Assembly: GCA_030272585.1 (NCBI GenBank)
Contig: BSYQ01000001.1
Coordinates: forward strand, 8,385,001 to 8,449,000
DNA: 64,000 bases
DNA from: Bryopsis sp. KO-2023
Taxonomy: Eukaryota > Chlorophyta > Ulvophyceae > Bryopsidales > Bryopsidaceae
Direction of reading: 5' to 3'
Both the position numbers and the translations under genes were made by a program. Positions 44,707-60,027 of this stretch are shown here, piece after piece (position 1 is the first letter of the stretch; every line of letters begins with the position of its first letter). The notes under the pieces were generated by a model. The model ran no database searches, was not told where the DNA came from, and worked only from the letters and a program-made list of their open reading frames with translations.

Positions 44707-47269
44707 ATGTCTCTGGGGCTGGAGTCCCTGACCTTTAATATCAAGGATGGATATCTCGGTGTGTCTGTCTTGACTTTCAACGAGGCTCTGGTTGCGTCGT
44801 CCCTCTTGCGTGGAAATCTCCAGACCGGTGTGGGATCTTGACGTTTGCGTGTTCTTTACATGATGGCCATTTTGCAGAGGCGATTCTCAGGGGTCACAAG
44901 GCTGGGCTCCTGACGACTGCGGACTATAACAACTTGTGCCAATGCGAAACGCTGGAAGATATCAAACTGAATTTGGTGCGTCGAAGTGAGATCTCTCGAG
45001 ATTTGTTCGAGTTTCACCGGAATGCGCGCTATGCCTGATATCGTTGGAGTTTTTATCGTCGACTGGCGATGTCTGGGGAACGACAAACCAACTCCTGTTC
45101 CGTATATTGTCCTGAATTTTCTTTTTCCGCTCAGACTGCCACGGACTATGGACCTTTTTTGGCCGACCTCCCCTCCCCACTCATGACCAGCACCATTGTC
45201 GACAAATGCACTGAGAAGCTGGTGGCAGACTGGAAGTACATGAGAGCACAGGTAATCCTGGTTTTCATTAATATTTTCCCCGGAGCAGTGCTCCCATGGG
45301 CCCCAAATCAGCAATTACAGGTTTGCAACGGCAGGAGGAGACCCTGCTGCTTCACATTAAAGAAAGAAAATGTTCCTCTGATTGGCAAGGAGTGTTCGGA
45401 CGGGCAAACTGAGATTCTTGCTGTGGAATGGTTGTGTCAGGCTGAGGAACCGCTGGCCACGTTTTTGGATTATTGCACCTATGGTCACATGATCGACAAT
45501 GTGGTGCTGATTGTCACCGGGACCCTCCACGATAGAGATCACACGGTGAAATAAATAAAAAAACAGAAACCCTTATTGAAAATCGTCCAAAAAATGGTTT
45601 TAGGGAGACTTCCATCATTTCGCCCACAAGAGAAATAATCGAATAATAATTTGAAGCTTCTCATGCACAGTGCAGGCCATCACCTAAGCAAACTAATCCC
45701 TGGATAAACGGTCAGTGCCCCTTTTCATCTTCTCCCACCTGTGCACAAAGACAGCATTTCCCTTTAATTTAGAAATCTGCTGGGCCCTGCAGATGTTATC
45801 CATCCCAAAACTTGATTTTGAGGTTTTGTTTTTACCAATATCATCGCAGAGCTCATGGGAAATTATTACAGACATGAAGTGCTGACGCTAGAATTGTTTC
45901 TGGTGATGTTCAGGAACTGATCGAAAAGTGCCATCCGTTGGGGATGTTCGACAGCATCGAGACCCTTGCTGTTGCGACAAGCATGAGGGAACTGTACAGG
46001 TTGGTCCTGGTTGATACCCCCTTGGCTCCCTATTTCTCCATGAATTTGACGTCCGAGGATCTCGATGAAATGAACGTCGAAATCATGAGGAACACCTTGT
46101 ACAAGGCGTACCTCGACGACTTTCAGAAAGTGTGCTCCGAGATGGGAGGGGGCACTGCGGAAGTGATGGGCGAAATGCTTGCCTTCGAGGTGCTTGGAAA
46201 CCAATCCTGTGCTTGATGGATAAACCACTGAGAAACCAGCAAATGGAGGCAATGAACTCGACAAATCACCGACAGCGTTTTTGAAAAAAATTGAACGAAA
46301 ATAAGCTGTACGAAGCCTGTCGCAGCCATGTCTGAAATGAGGAGAAATTTCGTTCAAAGCCTCGCCGAAATTAGTTGCAGAACAAAAAACATATCACTAC
46401 CTGTTGGGCGAAGAAGGGGTATGGATAACAGGCCCCCGGATTCTTTCTGGGTGGTGCCAGTTTTTTCTCAAGTGTTTTTTGGACTTTCTGGTTGACCAGG
46501 CTGATCGTCGAGCTCTGAACATCACTCTCAACAGTATCGGCACGGATTTGACCTTCGATGACAGGAGGAAGCTGTACTCCAACTTCGGTCTTTTGTATCC
46601 ACACGGACATCAAGAACTCTCCATGGCAGAAGACTTCAACCAAGTTCGGGCCGCCATGGAGAAATGCCCAGCTTATGTTCCAATCTTCAACAAGGTGGGC
46701 TCAGCATGGCGCTCAGTGCATTTTTATTTATTTTTTTTCATTTTCATTTTTTTTTTTTTTTGGGGGGGGGGGGAACTCTGTGAGCAAAAGTGTGAGAAAT
46801 GCATGGGAAGGAATGGCTCCACATTAGGTAACCTTGCTGTCTCAAAGGTGAATGACATCTGTCGAATTTTCGTAAGGAAAGAAACCTTTCGTGTTTTTGA
46901 AAACCATTTTTGGGAATGCTGTTGGCTCAACCTTGCCACCACTCCACCAATTCATGCCTAACAAGAGTTTCCCAACGTACTCTCCCTCAAATCATCGGTG
47001 GTAGCTCTTTTCTCAACAGATGGTTTTATTTTATTTTTGTTTCGACTGTCCAGATGGGCTATGGTGAGAGCCAGATGTTGGACAAGCTTCTGTACGAGGA
47101 GGAAACCACACGGGCAATGTTCACGTTCGAGCAACAGTTCCATTACGCGGTGTTTTATGCCTACATGAAGCTGAGGGAACAAGAAATTCGAAACATCATG
47201 TGGATTTCTGAATGCGTGGCACAAAATCAAAAGGGCAGAATTCATGATGGGATCGTGTTTCTTTTGTAA
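44707..47269 (+). CDS. V-type H+-ATPase subunit d (AC39/VMA6)
   Basis: Subunit d caps the membrane rotor ring of the vacuolar proton pump and links it to the central stalk. Seven exons: 44707-44758, 44878-44975, 45135-45251, 45441-45545, 45914-46189, 46500-46694, 47054-47269; all phases agree, 352 residues, the normal length for the family. Landmarks: [20 protein letters not shown] across the first junction, [75 protein letters not shown] [16 protein letters not shown], and the C-terminal [15 protein letters not shown] and [19 protein letters not shown]. Conservation is very high. It is convergent with NDUFAF7. Confidence 0.97.
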
Positions 47270-47819
47270 ACCCCATGAGCCACCCAATCAAAAACTGACA
47301 ATTAACCCAGAGATTATGATCTCATGTTCCCAACAAGCCACAGATTCAAAAGGCAAAAAAAAATGCAGCGAAGAGCCCTGGTTGTGTAGTGTGTGCATCT
47401 TTTCTCGACGGAAGCAGGGAGGGGGGGGGGGTTGCGGGGTAGGCGAAAGGCGTTCATTTTTTTTCTTTTCAAACAGTGTGGAGGAAACAGTGTGTGGGGG
47501 GGGGGGGTTAAGGAAAAGTGAAACCTTATTTTGGTGCAGCAGTCCATCCCACTGCGTGGTGCTGTTTGGCACCTCGCATGTGTGGGGTGCAGGGGGTTGA
47601 CTACGCCTCGGATGAATGTTCCATTATTTTCTTGCTTTACGGAAGGTTGTATGTGCAGAAGAGAGAATGTGAAAATCTCCCTACTTTTTCCAGGGTGTAT
47701 GTAATTGGGTAGATTTAACCCCACCAGCCTCCATCTTTTGAGCGGCTTTGACGAGAGTGTCTTTTATCTGCCTGCTAAGGAACACCTGCAACTCATTACA
47801 GGGTAACCTAACACCACCA
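47270..47819. other. 3' spacer between convergent V-ATPase d and NDUFAF7 genes
   Basis: About 550 bp with several G-runs and no recognisable gene. It should include both 3' UTRs. Confidence 0.6.
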
Positions 47820-50326
<2,507 letters not shown>

Positions 50327-50526
50327 CGGTCTTCAGAATGGACGGGGTGGGCGCTGCTTCGGATGGTGTGCGGGATTTCGATTTCCTTGAGCGACTCCAT
50401 CCCGTTCTTATTTTCGTTGTTGGGTGAAATCGCCCTTCAACATGGAGTCACTTCGACAAACGAAGCTGTGGCCACATATGTATGACCCACAGCAGCCAGA
50501 AGCAGCGAATCCTGCCTGTGGTCATT
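50327..50526. promoter_or_regulatory. Divergent promoter, NDUFAF7 / CHMP6
   Basis: The two start codons are 200 bp apart on opposite strands. No TATA box is obvious. Both 5' UTRs must be short. Confidence 0.5.
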
Positions 50527-52044
50527 ATGGGAAACCTTGTGAGCAGCAAGCGAAAAAAGAAAACGTGAGCGGAGGAACCTCTGTGCATGAATTGCAAAAC
50601 AGCCTTCTCTGCAGCCTTTTTTGGGTTAAAGTTTGAAGTGAGTGTGTTTTTTTCCCCCAGGGGCGCTATTACCGACGACGATAGAGCCATTCTTTCGCTC
50701 AAAAACCAGAGAGTAAAACTCGAGAAAGAAAGGAGGCGGGTGAGTGTCGCGGGTGGGAATGCAATTCGCTTTGACGTCGGCGTGCGGACATTTTCTTAAA
50801 GACGTCGTCGTGCTGAGACGTCGTGTCGTTTGCGTCTCAGCTCGAGGAAATAATCGACAAGAATGTTATCGTGGTGCGGACGCTGGTTGCTCAAAAGAGG
50901 AAAGATCGAGCGTTGCTGGCTCTGAAGAAGAAACGGTTGAGGGAGGACCAGATGAAACACGTCGACACATGGCTGTTGAATGTGGAGGGCTTGGTGGGTG
51001 GATCGAATCTCCTTTTTTTTTTGGAGTGAATTAATGCACTCATTGGGGAAATGCTGCTGATTGTCTATGCTTGCAAGAGCATTCTCTGGAGTATTTCTGA
51101 TTTTTTTTGGGGGGGGATTGGCCATCCATTGCTTCTTCACAGTTGAGCAATATCGAGATGGCTCGACAGCAGAATCGACTAGTGGATGCTCTCAAGGAGG
51201 GTGCCAAGGCCTTGAAAGAAATTCAATCAGAGGTGCGAAAAGTTGGGCAAAAAACGGAAGGTTTGCTTGGGACCTCGATGATTTGAATCGCTTCTTCATT
51301 CAATCCATCGCATTTCTATTGGGACAGGTTTCAGTGGAGGACGTCGAAAAGCTGATGGAAGACAATGCTGAGGCTAAGCAGTATCAGGTGCGCATCCCGC
51401 CAAATTCGGCCAAACCTTTCCCGTCGATTCTGTACTTGCAAAGGCACGCATCCTGCTCATAATCTACATACGTTGCTTCATATGCATGGTTACTTCTCAT
51501 GGTGACTTTCAGATACGGAAACACATTCTCTGTTGGGATTTGACACACCCCGACAAAGACTTTCTTTTTCTTTTTTTTTTCCGAGATTCTTTCGGGTTTT
51601 TTCTGCTGACCACTTCGCTGGCTGCATCAGGAGCAAATCGAAGAGGTACTCACGGGCTCTCTCGCTGCCGATGTTGAGGATGAGTTGCTGGAGGAGCTAA
51701 AAGGCCTCGAGGAGCAAATTCTCAAGGATGACATCGATGAATTGCCCACACCCCCAGAGGTAATCCCTCGAGGCCTTTTAACCCCCCAAAAAAAAAGAAA
51801 AAAAAAAGAAAAAAGAAAGTTATTCTTTCCGCACCTTTTTTCTTGTCCCCGCAAGACACCAACAATTAACCAGCAATTTGCATCGAATGGTAAATCTGTT
51901 TTGGTTCATTCTTAGTTGTTTTTTTTCCCTGCGTTTTTTCAGACTTCGGAGCGGCTGCCTGATGTTCCGGTGGTTGACCACACTGCAAACACGGCTCAAG
52001 TGGAAGAGGTTGAAGAAAGAAAGGAAGAACCATTGCTTGCTTGA
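50527..52044 (+). CDS. ESCRT-III subunit CHMP6/VPS20
   Basis: VPS20 is recruited by ESCRT-II to endosomes and nucleates the Snf7 filament for multivesicular-body sorting. Seven exons: 50527-50564, 50661-50739, 50841-50993, 51143-51232, 51328-51387, 51631-51759, 51943-52044; 216 residues. The 38-nt first exon gives MGNLVSSKRKKK, an N-myristoylation signal with a basic patch as in other VPS20 proteins; phase and family agreement decide this start. Then ITDDDRAILSLKNQRVKLE, the basic helix LLALKKKRLREDQM, SVEDVEKLMEDNAEAKQYQ and the acidic EQIEEVLTGS block follow in family order. The C-terminus ERLPDVPVVDH is a plausible MIT-interacting segment. Confidence 0.93.
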
Positions 52045-52713
52045 GCTAAGGGGGGTTTGTTACCGCTCGTCATTTATAAAATGTTCTGTTTTCTTTTTTT
52101 CTTCTTTGCTATTCAAGTCGAGGGTAGTTTTGAGCGGCTTGGTTTCGGGATGTTTCTCTTTGGGTTCATTGCCCAGTTGTAATGCTATGTCTGTGCTGTT
52201 TAAATTTCAGGCTTCTCCGTCGAGTAGAGTTTTTTTATAACGTATCTTTTCCTAGGATCAGGACAGTCGATTTGTACATGTGGAAGTACAAGGTTTGAAC
52301 TTTTTTTGTCTATAGAGAACTATTGGCGAGGTAGTCATATGTTGGAGTGGGTATCAATCTGACAAAATTGAGATGCAGTGTCAGCCATGGGATGTTCTCA
52401 TGGTTTTTGAAGAATTCTTGCATAGGTTAGTGAGAATGGGGCCTGGCATTGATTAGTTCTGGCATTGTTTTGCAGTCCTCGTCTGTTCCCAGCAAACTGA
52501 CGTTTTCAACAGCAAGCAACATCAAGAAAAGAAAAACAGGATCTGTTTTCACACTACCCTTGTAAGACAACCCAAAAATCCATCAAAAAAATCATGCAGA
52601 TCGTCATGCTCTGTCAACATGCACATCCCTTGTTTGAAACCCTAGAAAAGAAGAAATCTCTTCTCTGCTGTGAGCCATGCATGCATCCAGATCCCTGAGT
52701 GCATTCCTATCTA
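52045..52713. other. 3' spacer between convergent CHMP6 and mARC genes
   Basis: About 670 bp without a supported gene, presumably two 3' UTRs. Confidence 0.6.
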
Positions 52714-54247
52714 TCAAGTAGCGGATCCATCATCCTGGGTCGTTTGCTCCGATTCAGCCTCAGCACTGACAAGATTCTCCCGTGTGCTCATGACATTCAC
52801 TGCATCCCCAACACTGACTCTACCAGCACCCCCCACCACAGCATTCCAGGCGAAAAAGACATCGTTTGGGCTTAAGACATCATCCCATCCGAGCTGCTTC
52901 CCAGTTCTGAACTTCATTAACTCCATCATCGGTTCTTTCCCCACTGATGCTGTGTTTTGATCAATTGTTGGGATCTTACATCGGCTGCATGGCTTCTTCA
53001 ATTCAAATTGCAATGGAGGCCCTGAGTCGATATCAACAAAAGAATAGAACGAAAACGATCCTATTCATTTCTTGCGCTGTTCAGAGCATATTTGCATGTT
53101 TTTGAAATGACAATCCGCAAGGCACCAACAATTACCATAGGCTAGCCACACATACCATCCTTAGGATTGATTCTAATAATCTTCCATGTATCCTCGCTCC
53201 AAGCTCCACAATCATCCACCACGATGTTGGCTCGAAATCTATTCATAGGTATCTGCTCCTCGCCCCCTATGCGACCATTCAGATCATCCAATGATGCCTG
53301 TGCAACATGCAAATGCAAACACAGCCCCTCAAAATCCCTAGCAAAAGGCAAACTGGAACTTTCTTTTTTGATCGCAAAGTTTCGGCCACAGCACCTGATT
53401 TGCGATGAGGTATGGAAACCCGTCAGGAAAAGCTACTTGATGACCTGGACCCCATGCAGGATCGACAGACCGCTGTGAGTCTGGGCCATCACCTGTAAGA
53501 AAGGAACTCCATGCCTGTGTCATCATGTCCCTGAGTCAAGTCAATGACTATTGATGTATGCAATGCTCGCCGAACGTCCATCAAATGAGTTCTTTCAAAT
53601 TTACACTGTTTGTCACCACCCACCGGCATACTTGAGCAGCCGAACACTTAATCCCAAGAAATCTGATAGCCACTCTGCAACTGCATCCCCCTCATCTTCA
53701 GCAACCCCTCGCCATTCCCACACCTTGCAATTCCTGCCAATTCAACAACGATTTGGGACCGTCATGTGGAGAAGTGATGACGTCATCCAGCAGTCACATG
53801 TTTTTCTGTTCTGCGATCTTTGAGTGGTGGCCGCTGCGACTCACCTCCGATCCCTTGGTGTAGAAGACGTCAAGGGAACGCAAAAGTCGTCTTTCCCGGG
53901 AGCTCGTAGCGTGAGGGCTGCGTCACCGGTCAAGGTGCCGGTTCCGTCTAATACTTGCTGTGGAAGGCTTGTTTCGATCTACAGGTAAACTGCGGCGTTA
54001 GCGTCACTATTTCTCGTGCCCGCGGACGCCTTTTCTTGGAAGTGAACAATCGACATGTGCTTAAACTTACCAAAGCGAGTTCTGGCTTCTGTCGCTGAGT
54101 TTGAAACTTGGAATTCTTTTCTCTAACGATGACCCATTTGCGGTCGAACGCGAATCCTGTCGGCAAAGCGGCGGCGCTTTGTAGATCAATTCCTTTGCAG
54201 CTTTTCACGGGATACACATGAAGGGATTTAACGACAGGAAGAGCCAT
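52714..54247 (-). CDS. MOSC-domain amidoxime-reducing component (mARC/YcbX family)
   Basis: Molybdenum-cofactor enzyme that reduces N-hydroxylated compounds with electrons from cytochrome b5. Exons on the minus strand: 54247-54071, 53978-53845, 53733-53624, 53492-53395, 53297-53156, 53021-52714; phases agree, 322 residues, close to the family norm. The MOSC N-terminal beta-barrel begins VKSLHVYPVKSCKGIDL and has AFDRKWVIV. The MOSC domain includes PDGFPYLIANQASLDDLN, NRFRANIVVDDC, and KPCSRCKIPTID. The second Cys of CSRC is the Mo ligand in human mARC1 (C273 by my recollection), and it is retained. The C-terminal RVSVGDAV also fits. There is no N-terminal membrane anchor or clear mitochondrial presequence, so location is uncertain; plant members also lack the animal-type anchor. 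Confidence 0.92.
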
Positions 54248-55049
54248 GTTCACACACAACCAGATATCGTAGGCAAGGATTCCGATGCTTTATTGGTGTT
54301 GATTATTGCCATCAGTGTTGGGGTGACGAAAATATGCATGCCTGTAGGCTTCCCACATGAGGTTTTCGTCATGGTATGATCACATCCTCCCAAGCCTGTC
54401 CTCTCTTGCTACATCTGCGTGCATTTCAGGATTGTCTTTTCGTCTTGCATGGACCCCTGAGAAGTGCTGAATCGTGCAATTCTTCGTGTCAAGAGATCCC
54501 CACCACCCCTTCATGTCTAATGTCATGCCAGGCAAGCAAGCTGCTCAGGAAAATACCCTTTTGTGCATGCATGTATTTCATTCTGGCCAACTGATCCATG
54601 ACTTAGCCACCAATTACACTACCCATCAAGTACAGCAAATGTTGATTCCCTTTCCCCTTCATCGCAAAGCAACCTTGAAAGCTGCACACCCTCCTTATAG
54701 TTCTATCTTTCGACCCACTGCGTGCATGACAGCAGCATAATGAAACGAGACGAGATCCTTGCACAGCATAGACATGCTCTCACATGGCAAAATGTACACA
54801 CAACGTTCACACACATACTCAACGACCAATATCATTCCCTCCCCCCCTTTCACTCATCTTTCCCATACATCCCTTCCCCCAATTTCAAAGTTCCATCAGC
54901 TCCAAACCCGACGACGAAAATATAAGACCCCTCAAAACATTGATTAATAACTACAATTTGGATGAGTTCTGCAGCCCCCCTCCCATCCTATGCGTGATAG
55001 TTAGATCCTTCCATAATCCGATTCTCCCAAATTTCCATTTCTAAAGACT
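54248..55049. other. Intergenic spacer, mARC 5' side / SF1 3' side
   Basis: About 800 bp between two minus-strand genes, one of the few places in the dense blocks where neighbours share a strand. It should hold the mARC promoter and SF1 3' UTR. No other gene was seen. Confidence 0.55.
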
Positions 55050-58000
55050 CTAAGATGGCAAAGCACCCTGCATTTCCTGCAAGAACCTCTCGTACTCGTT
55101 CTCGTATGTTCCAAGGCTTTCTGGGGGTGGAGGTGCTGGCGGTGGCGGTCCCGAGGGCAAGGGAGGCTGCTCAGGAATGGGTGGAGCGCCTGGAGGAGCT
55201 GGGGCTGCTGGTGCAACTGGAGCAGGTGTAGCTTGTGGTGGTGGAGGAGGGTATGCGACTGGCAAACCATACGGCGCAGGGTAAGCTTGAATTCCTGTGT
55301 ACATTTGAGGTGGTGGTGCCTGGGAGAGGAGAGGAAGAGGGAGAGGTGGAGGAGGAAAAGCTTGCACTCCAGGAGGAACCCCAGGAGGCGGAGGGCCCAG
55401 TCTGGGTGGTGGTAGTGGAGCAAGAGGTGGGACTTGAACGGCAGGCGCCGGGGGCACAGGGACAATCCCAGGTGCTGCCGTGGGTTGCACCCCTGGGGCC
55501 ACTCCAGCAGGGACAAACCCTGTAAGCACTCCTGGCAGGGGCGCTGGAGGAGGCATGCCATGGGTTGGAGAGCCCAAGCCATTGGCAGGCCGTTGCCCTG
55601 CTATTCGCACCGTCAGAATTTTGCTGTCCAATCTGTACCCGTTCAATCCCTGGATCGCTGCCTGGGCAGCCTCAGCTGACGCCATGTTCACGAATCCATA
55701 CCCTTTGACCTCCCCAGTGAGGCGATTGGTGATGAGTTTGACCTCCCTCACTTCCCCATACCTCTCGAAGAGTCCCCTCAAGCCCGATTCACTGATTGTC
55801 GTTGGCAAGTGCGCGACATACAATTTGCAGTCATCCGGTTCCGTTGTTCCATATCGAGGTTTGGATGTGGGGGGACCCTCCGACCTCAATCTAACGACCA
55901 AGCTCCGTCCATCGATGACTTTTCCATTCATTTCCTCAGCCGAGGCGCGTGAATCGCCAGAATTAGTGAAATGAACGAACCCATATCCCCTGCTGGCCCC
56001 CGTCACCAAATCCATAAGCACCGTAGCATGCAAAATCTCCCCGAAGGTCTCAAACATCTGCCTCAGCATCGTGTCGTTTACAGCAGGTGCCAAATTCCCG
56101 ACATACAGCTTGCAGTCGTCAGGCAAATCGTCCCCAGGTCGTTTCACTCTGGGTTGTGCAGGCACCGAATTCATGATTGGGGGAGGGATTTGACCAGCAA
56201 TAGCCTCCTGATTGGGGCCCCCTCCAACCTCAGCCAGAAATGACTGGTACTCATTGTCCAGCTTTCCAGCCTCCTCTGGGCGCACTCTGACCACATCCTT
56301 CTGATAGAGCTCGTCGACTTTTTGCTGAATGTGGGTCGGGAGCTTGTAAACGTCCGGCGCCTTTTTGGGGCATTCGTACGACCGGTGACCGGAATCCCCA
56401 CACAAGTAGCAAGTCTGATCATCCTTGAGAGTTCCATTCAATGCTGCCAATTCCCTCAATTGCATTCGTTTGTGTTCGTTCCTCTCCTCATCCACCGGTT
56501 GTAGCAGTTTTTCAATCATGTTGGCGGCCTCATCGACCTATCGAACCAAAGTTGCACATTTTTTATCGGTCCACACATTCTTATTGTGGTAGTGCCTAAG
56601 CATCGTTGGCTGCTAAATTAATTCTTTATTAGTCAATTTGATTTATTCACAGCCCTACTGGAAATTATACCAACCAACAAAATATTAAAATTAAAATATA
56701 TTACTATTATTTATGGAAATTGCATGGCTCCTTGCATTATTTGGTTTCGATTGCTGCTTTTTTCTATCTTTCTTTAGACTGTGGAGAACAATTTCGATGC
56801 AATTTTGAGGATGCCTATTTTTCTTGCAAGAGCACAGATCCAGAAACTCAAAAGGATCAATGTACAATAAGTGTAAGTATTGTAATGCAGGGAAAGAAAT
56901 GATTGGAAAAAGAAAAGCCATAGATGAACACTTACATCTTCTTGTCTGTCCCCTGTGATGAGCACATGGAGCTGTTCATCCTCCCCATAGTCGTATTTCG
57001 GATCCCTTGCGGCACCCTCCTTGACAGACCCTTTCCCTCTAATCGCAATTTTCGTGTTCGTTTCTTTTTGCATCCTCTTCTGCGTGTTTCCTCTCGGACC
57101 GATGATCAGCCCTATGAAATTGTAACCCGGGAAATCCTTCTGGGGGATGTAAATTTTCCTGGACTTCTTCTGAGGCTTGTAATCGGCCGGTGGCTTGAAG
57201 TTTGGATCCTTCATGATTAATTCCTCGATGATTTCGTTTCGTTGCTGCATGAGTCGATCCTTCATCCTGACCTCCCGAGTGTTCAATCGAACTCCGTTTC
57301 GATCGTACACCGGTTCTGGAGACGGCGACCTTTCATGCTCCGGAGGAATGTCCAGCTCATTGTTGATGATTTTACGATTTGTTTCGCCGAAACGCTCATG
57401 CAAAGCCTTCAGTTCGGGATCGGTGTGCACAGGTTCCCCCGTCAAATGGGGAGGCAGCGTGACCTGAAGAAAATCCCAGACAATCAAATTCCTAACGGTG
57501 TGCGTATGTGGGTAAAAAATACAAAATCATTTTGCCCCCCCATTGACATCCCCGACAATATTGCGAAGGAAAAAAGTATGTGGATTGAAACCTACCCTGA
57601 TCCCTCCAGGCAAGGTCAGCTCCTTTGGAAACTTCGGCACAATCGCAAGAGTCCCTGTATCGTCGGCAGTTTCCCACCGGCTTCTCCTCTTTTTTTTCCC
57701 ACTCTCCACCACTTGAACCACTTCGCTTTCGATCGGTCCCCACCGGTTCCTCCTTTTCCTTTCTATTCGTCTCTCTTGTCCCTCCTCTTCCACACCGCTG
57801 GACACCGCAACTTCCCCACCGAATCCCATCATCTGACCAGTTCCATCTGGCTGTGGCATGCCAGTATCATAGGCTAGAGACCCACTAGTTCCCACGAACT
57901 CTGTTGAGCTGGGGAAAGTCTGAGCAGGAGCAAGACCCCCAGCAACCCCCATAGGATTCTCCCAAATCTCCATCGCTGTGGGATCCTCCGCTTCAGCTGT

Positions 58001-58435
58001 CATTCCAGTTGTCCCGACATAAGTGGCTTGCATCGCATTCGTATCCTCCTCGCGACCCTCCTGCTCGACGGACACCGTTTGGTGTTGAGTTTCAGCGATT
58101 CCCGCTACTCCGTTCCACGCACCACTCCCGTTCGTCGCGTGAGCGGATGCGTCGGCAACTTGGGGATAACCCTGGATATCGACCGGCCCTGCGTCAGTGG
58201 GCCACACTCCTTGCTCGGTTTTTATCTCTTCCGCCGCACCGGGCACTCCAGTTTGCTGTTCTCCGACATGATTGCCACTCGTCTCAGGCGCCCAATATTG
58301 CTGGTCGTACATTGTCCCCGATATCGACGGGGCCGCTTCCCCCTGGACGTCACCACCCACTTGCGCGGTCATCCGAACTTGGTCAGGAGGGGGAGGTACC
58401 GTGTGGAATTTGTACTCCTCCCCGAACCCGGTCAT
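55050..58435 (-). CDS. Splicing factor 1 / branchpoint-binding protein with two RRMs
   Basis: SF1 binds the intron branch point and, with U2AF, helps form the early spliceosome. Three minus-strand exons: 58435-57596, 57463-56936, 56537-55050, about 951 residues. Order: a long low-complexity N-terminus (Gly/Gln/Glu-rich); NRWGPIESEV with a KKKRRSRWE basic motif typical of the U2AF-binding ligand region; the SF1 helix-hairpin block; a KH-QUA2 domain (KDFPGYNFIGLIIGPRGNTQ); RMQLRELAALNGTL; one CCHC zinc knuckle (CYLCGDSGHRSYEC); RRM1 (CKLYVGNLAPAVNDTMLR, GYGFVHFTN); RRM2 (CKLYVAHLPTTISESGLR, GYGFVNMAS); and a Pro/Ala-rich tail. Plant SF1 carries one RRM, so a second is notable. The gene has few introns relative to its length. 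Confidence 0.93.
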
Positions 58436-60027
58436 TTTTTCCTCTCGCCCCCGAGTTCACCAGAAAATGACAAACAAAAAAACGCAACTCGCACCGCTAC
58501 CGCGAGAATGTGTTAAGAAAGTTCCTCCCAGCGAGGCCTTTTTTTTCTGCCTTCGATTTGCGTTTGGATCCGATGTTCCTTCGAGAAGTCCTCACTGTCA
58601 AGCGAGGCGGGAATTCCGTCATTCAAGTCCACCCGCTAAAACGATACGGAAGGAATCAGCGTCACACGACGTCACCATGCTGGAATATCTCCAACCAGCA
58701 TTTGTTTGGGGAAATACTTTATTTTTCAGTTGGCACACCATCCATCCAGCTGAATTTACCCAGCCAGCACATCGAACAGCAATGACTGCACTCGAGCAGA
58801 AAGAAAGCAAGAAAGAGGAATTCGAAAGCCCATCTAACTCACCCTCCTGACGGGGAAAAGAAAACTCCCCTACTTATGGCTTGATAAGGCTCAACCTGTC
58901 ATCCATTTCCAAGTTATCGATGCTGATTTTGAAGCCCCAGCCCAAACCTGACTTGGTGGAAAGAACCTGTTTTGTGCTTTCATCACCCCTAAGAATCAAG
59001 GCAAAAGTGTTTTGGTGCATCCGAGCTATGCAAAGACAGTGGTTAAGAAAAATTCACCCATTGAATCCGAGTTGACTGCCTGTTTTTCTCAAGGTCAGAA
59101 GCTCCAGGAGGCAATGATTCCCATTCCTCCGACATGCAACTGCATGAGCGGATGGTTGTAAATTTTGTACAAGTTTATCATTTGAGCAACTATGTCTCCA
59201 CAAATCAATTTGAGCGTTCGAATCTCTGTTGTACCAGCTGCCTTCGGTCGTGAAAAACACTGTCATGCAACAATCGAATCCACCACAGATTCTTACGAGC
59301 GGCAGATCGAAAAATGGAGAAATGGATGGCAATTGAAACCAAGAAGATATATTTTTTGAATCATTTGTACATCTATCTATGTGGATATTATCTAGGGTTT
59401 CTTGTCAAGCATCAATCTCATTATGCTCCCTTCTCAGGTTTCTAATTTCAGAACAATTTTTAGTCATGCAATCTCAGAAGCAAAAACCTGCATCAAGCAG
59501 ACAAGACCCAGGAAAACCTAAAGCGAATAAAAAAACACAGCAAATGAAATCTGCTGTCTGTCGGAGTTGGGAACGACCATTGATTATGCCGAACAAGCAA
59601 TGAAACAAAAAAAACATGGGGATTTGGAGTTCCAAAACCCCACAAATGGGCTTATACACTGCCTTTTTTTCCAATCCATCTGGAGTGTGGTTGGTACATA
59701 AGATCCACTGGCTTCCCACTCCAAGTCCCTTGGGAAAAACAATGCAATTCAATGTTACGTTCATCCAATCCTGAACGGAGTGCTTTCCCCACACCCTTCC
59801 CTCCGGCGAATTGATCTTCTCAACACCAAAAGACACAAACCAGTGCTGGCAAAAAGATGGGTAGCTTTGAACATTCCGGAGCCCGAATTTTCAACGTCAA
59901 TTTCCCGTGCAAAGCTCCTTGGCACCGGAAATGCATTACTCAGATGTCCATCCAAGAAGCATGCCAACCAAATCCCCATCTAATCCACTCTTTTTTTTTT
60001 ATAGACAGAACCTGCTGAATTCCCCGT
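58436..60027. other. Intergenic region, SF1 5' side / L18 3' side
   Basis: About 1.6 kb without a supported gene. The SF1 promoter lies at its left end. Short frames near 59.6-59.98 kb on the minus strand have a coding-like composition (for example PVPRSFAREIDVENSGSG) but change frame and match nothing I recognise. Confidence 0.5.

Noticed and set aside
59474..59983. Minus-strand frames at 59.5-60.0 kb as an extra exon of L18 or a new gene
   Set aside because: Coding-like text jumps between frames and contains no phase-consistent splice borders; L18 ends at 60028 with a stop.
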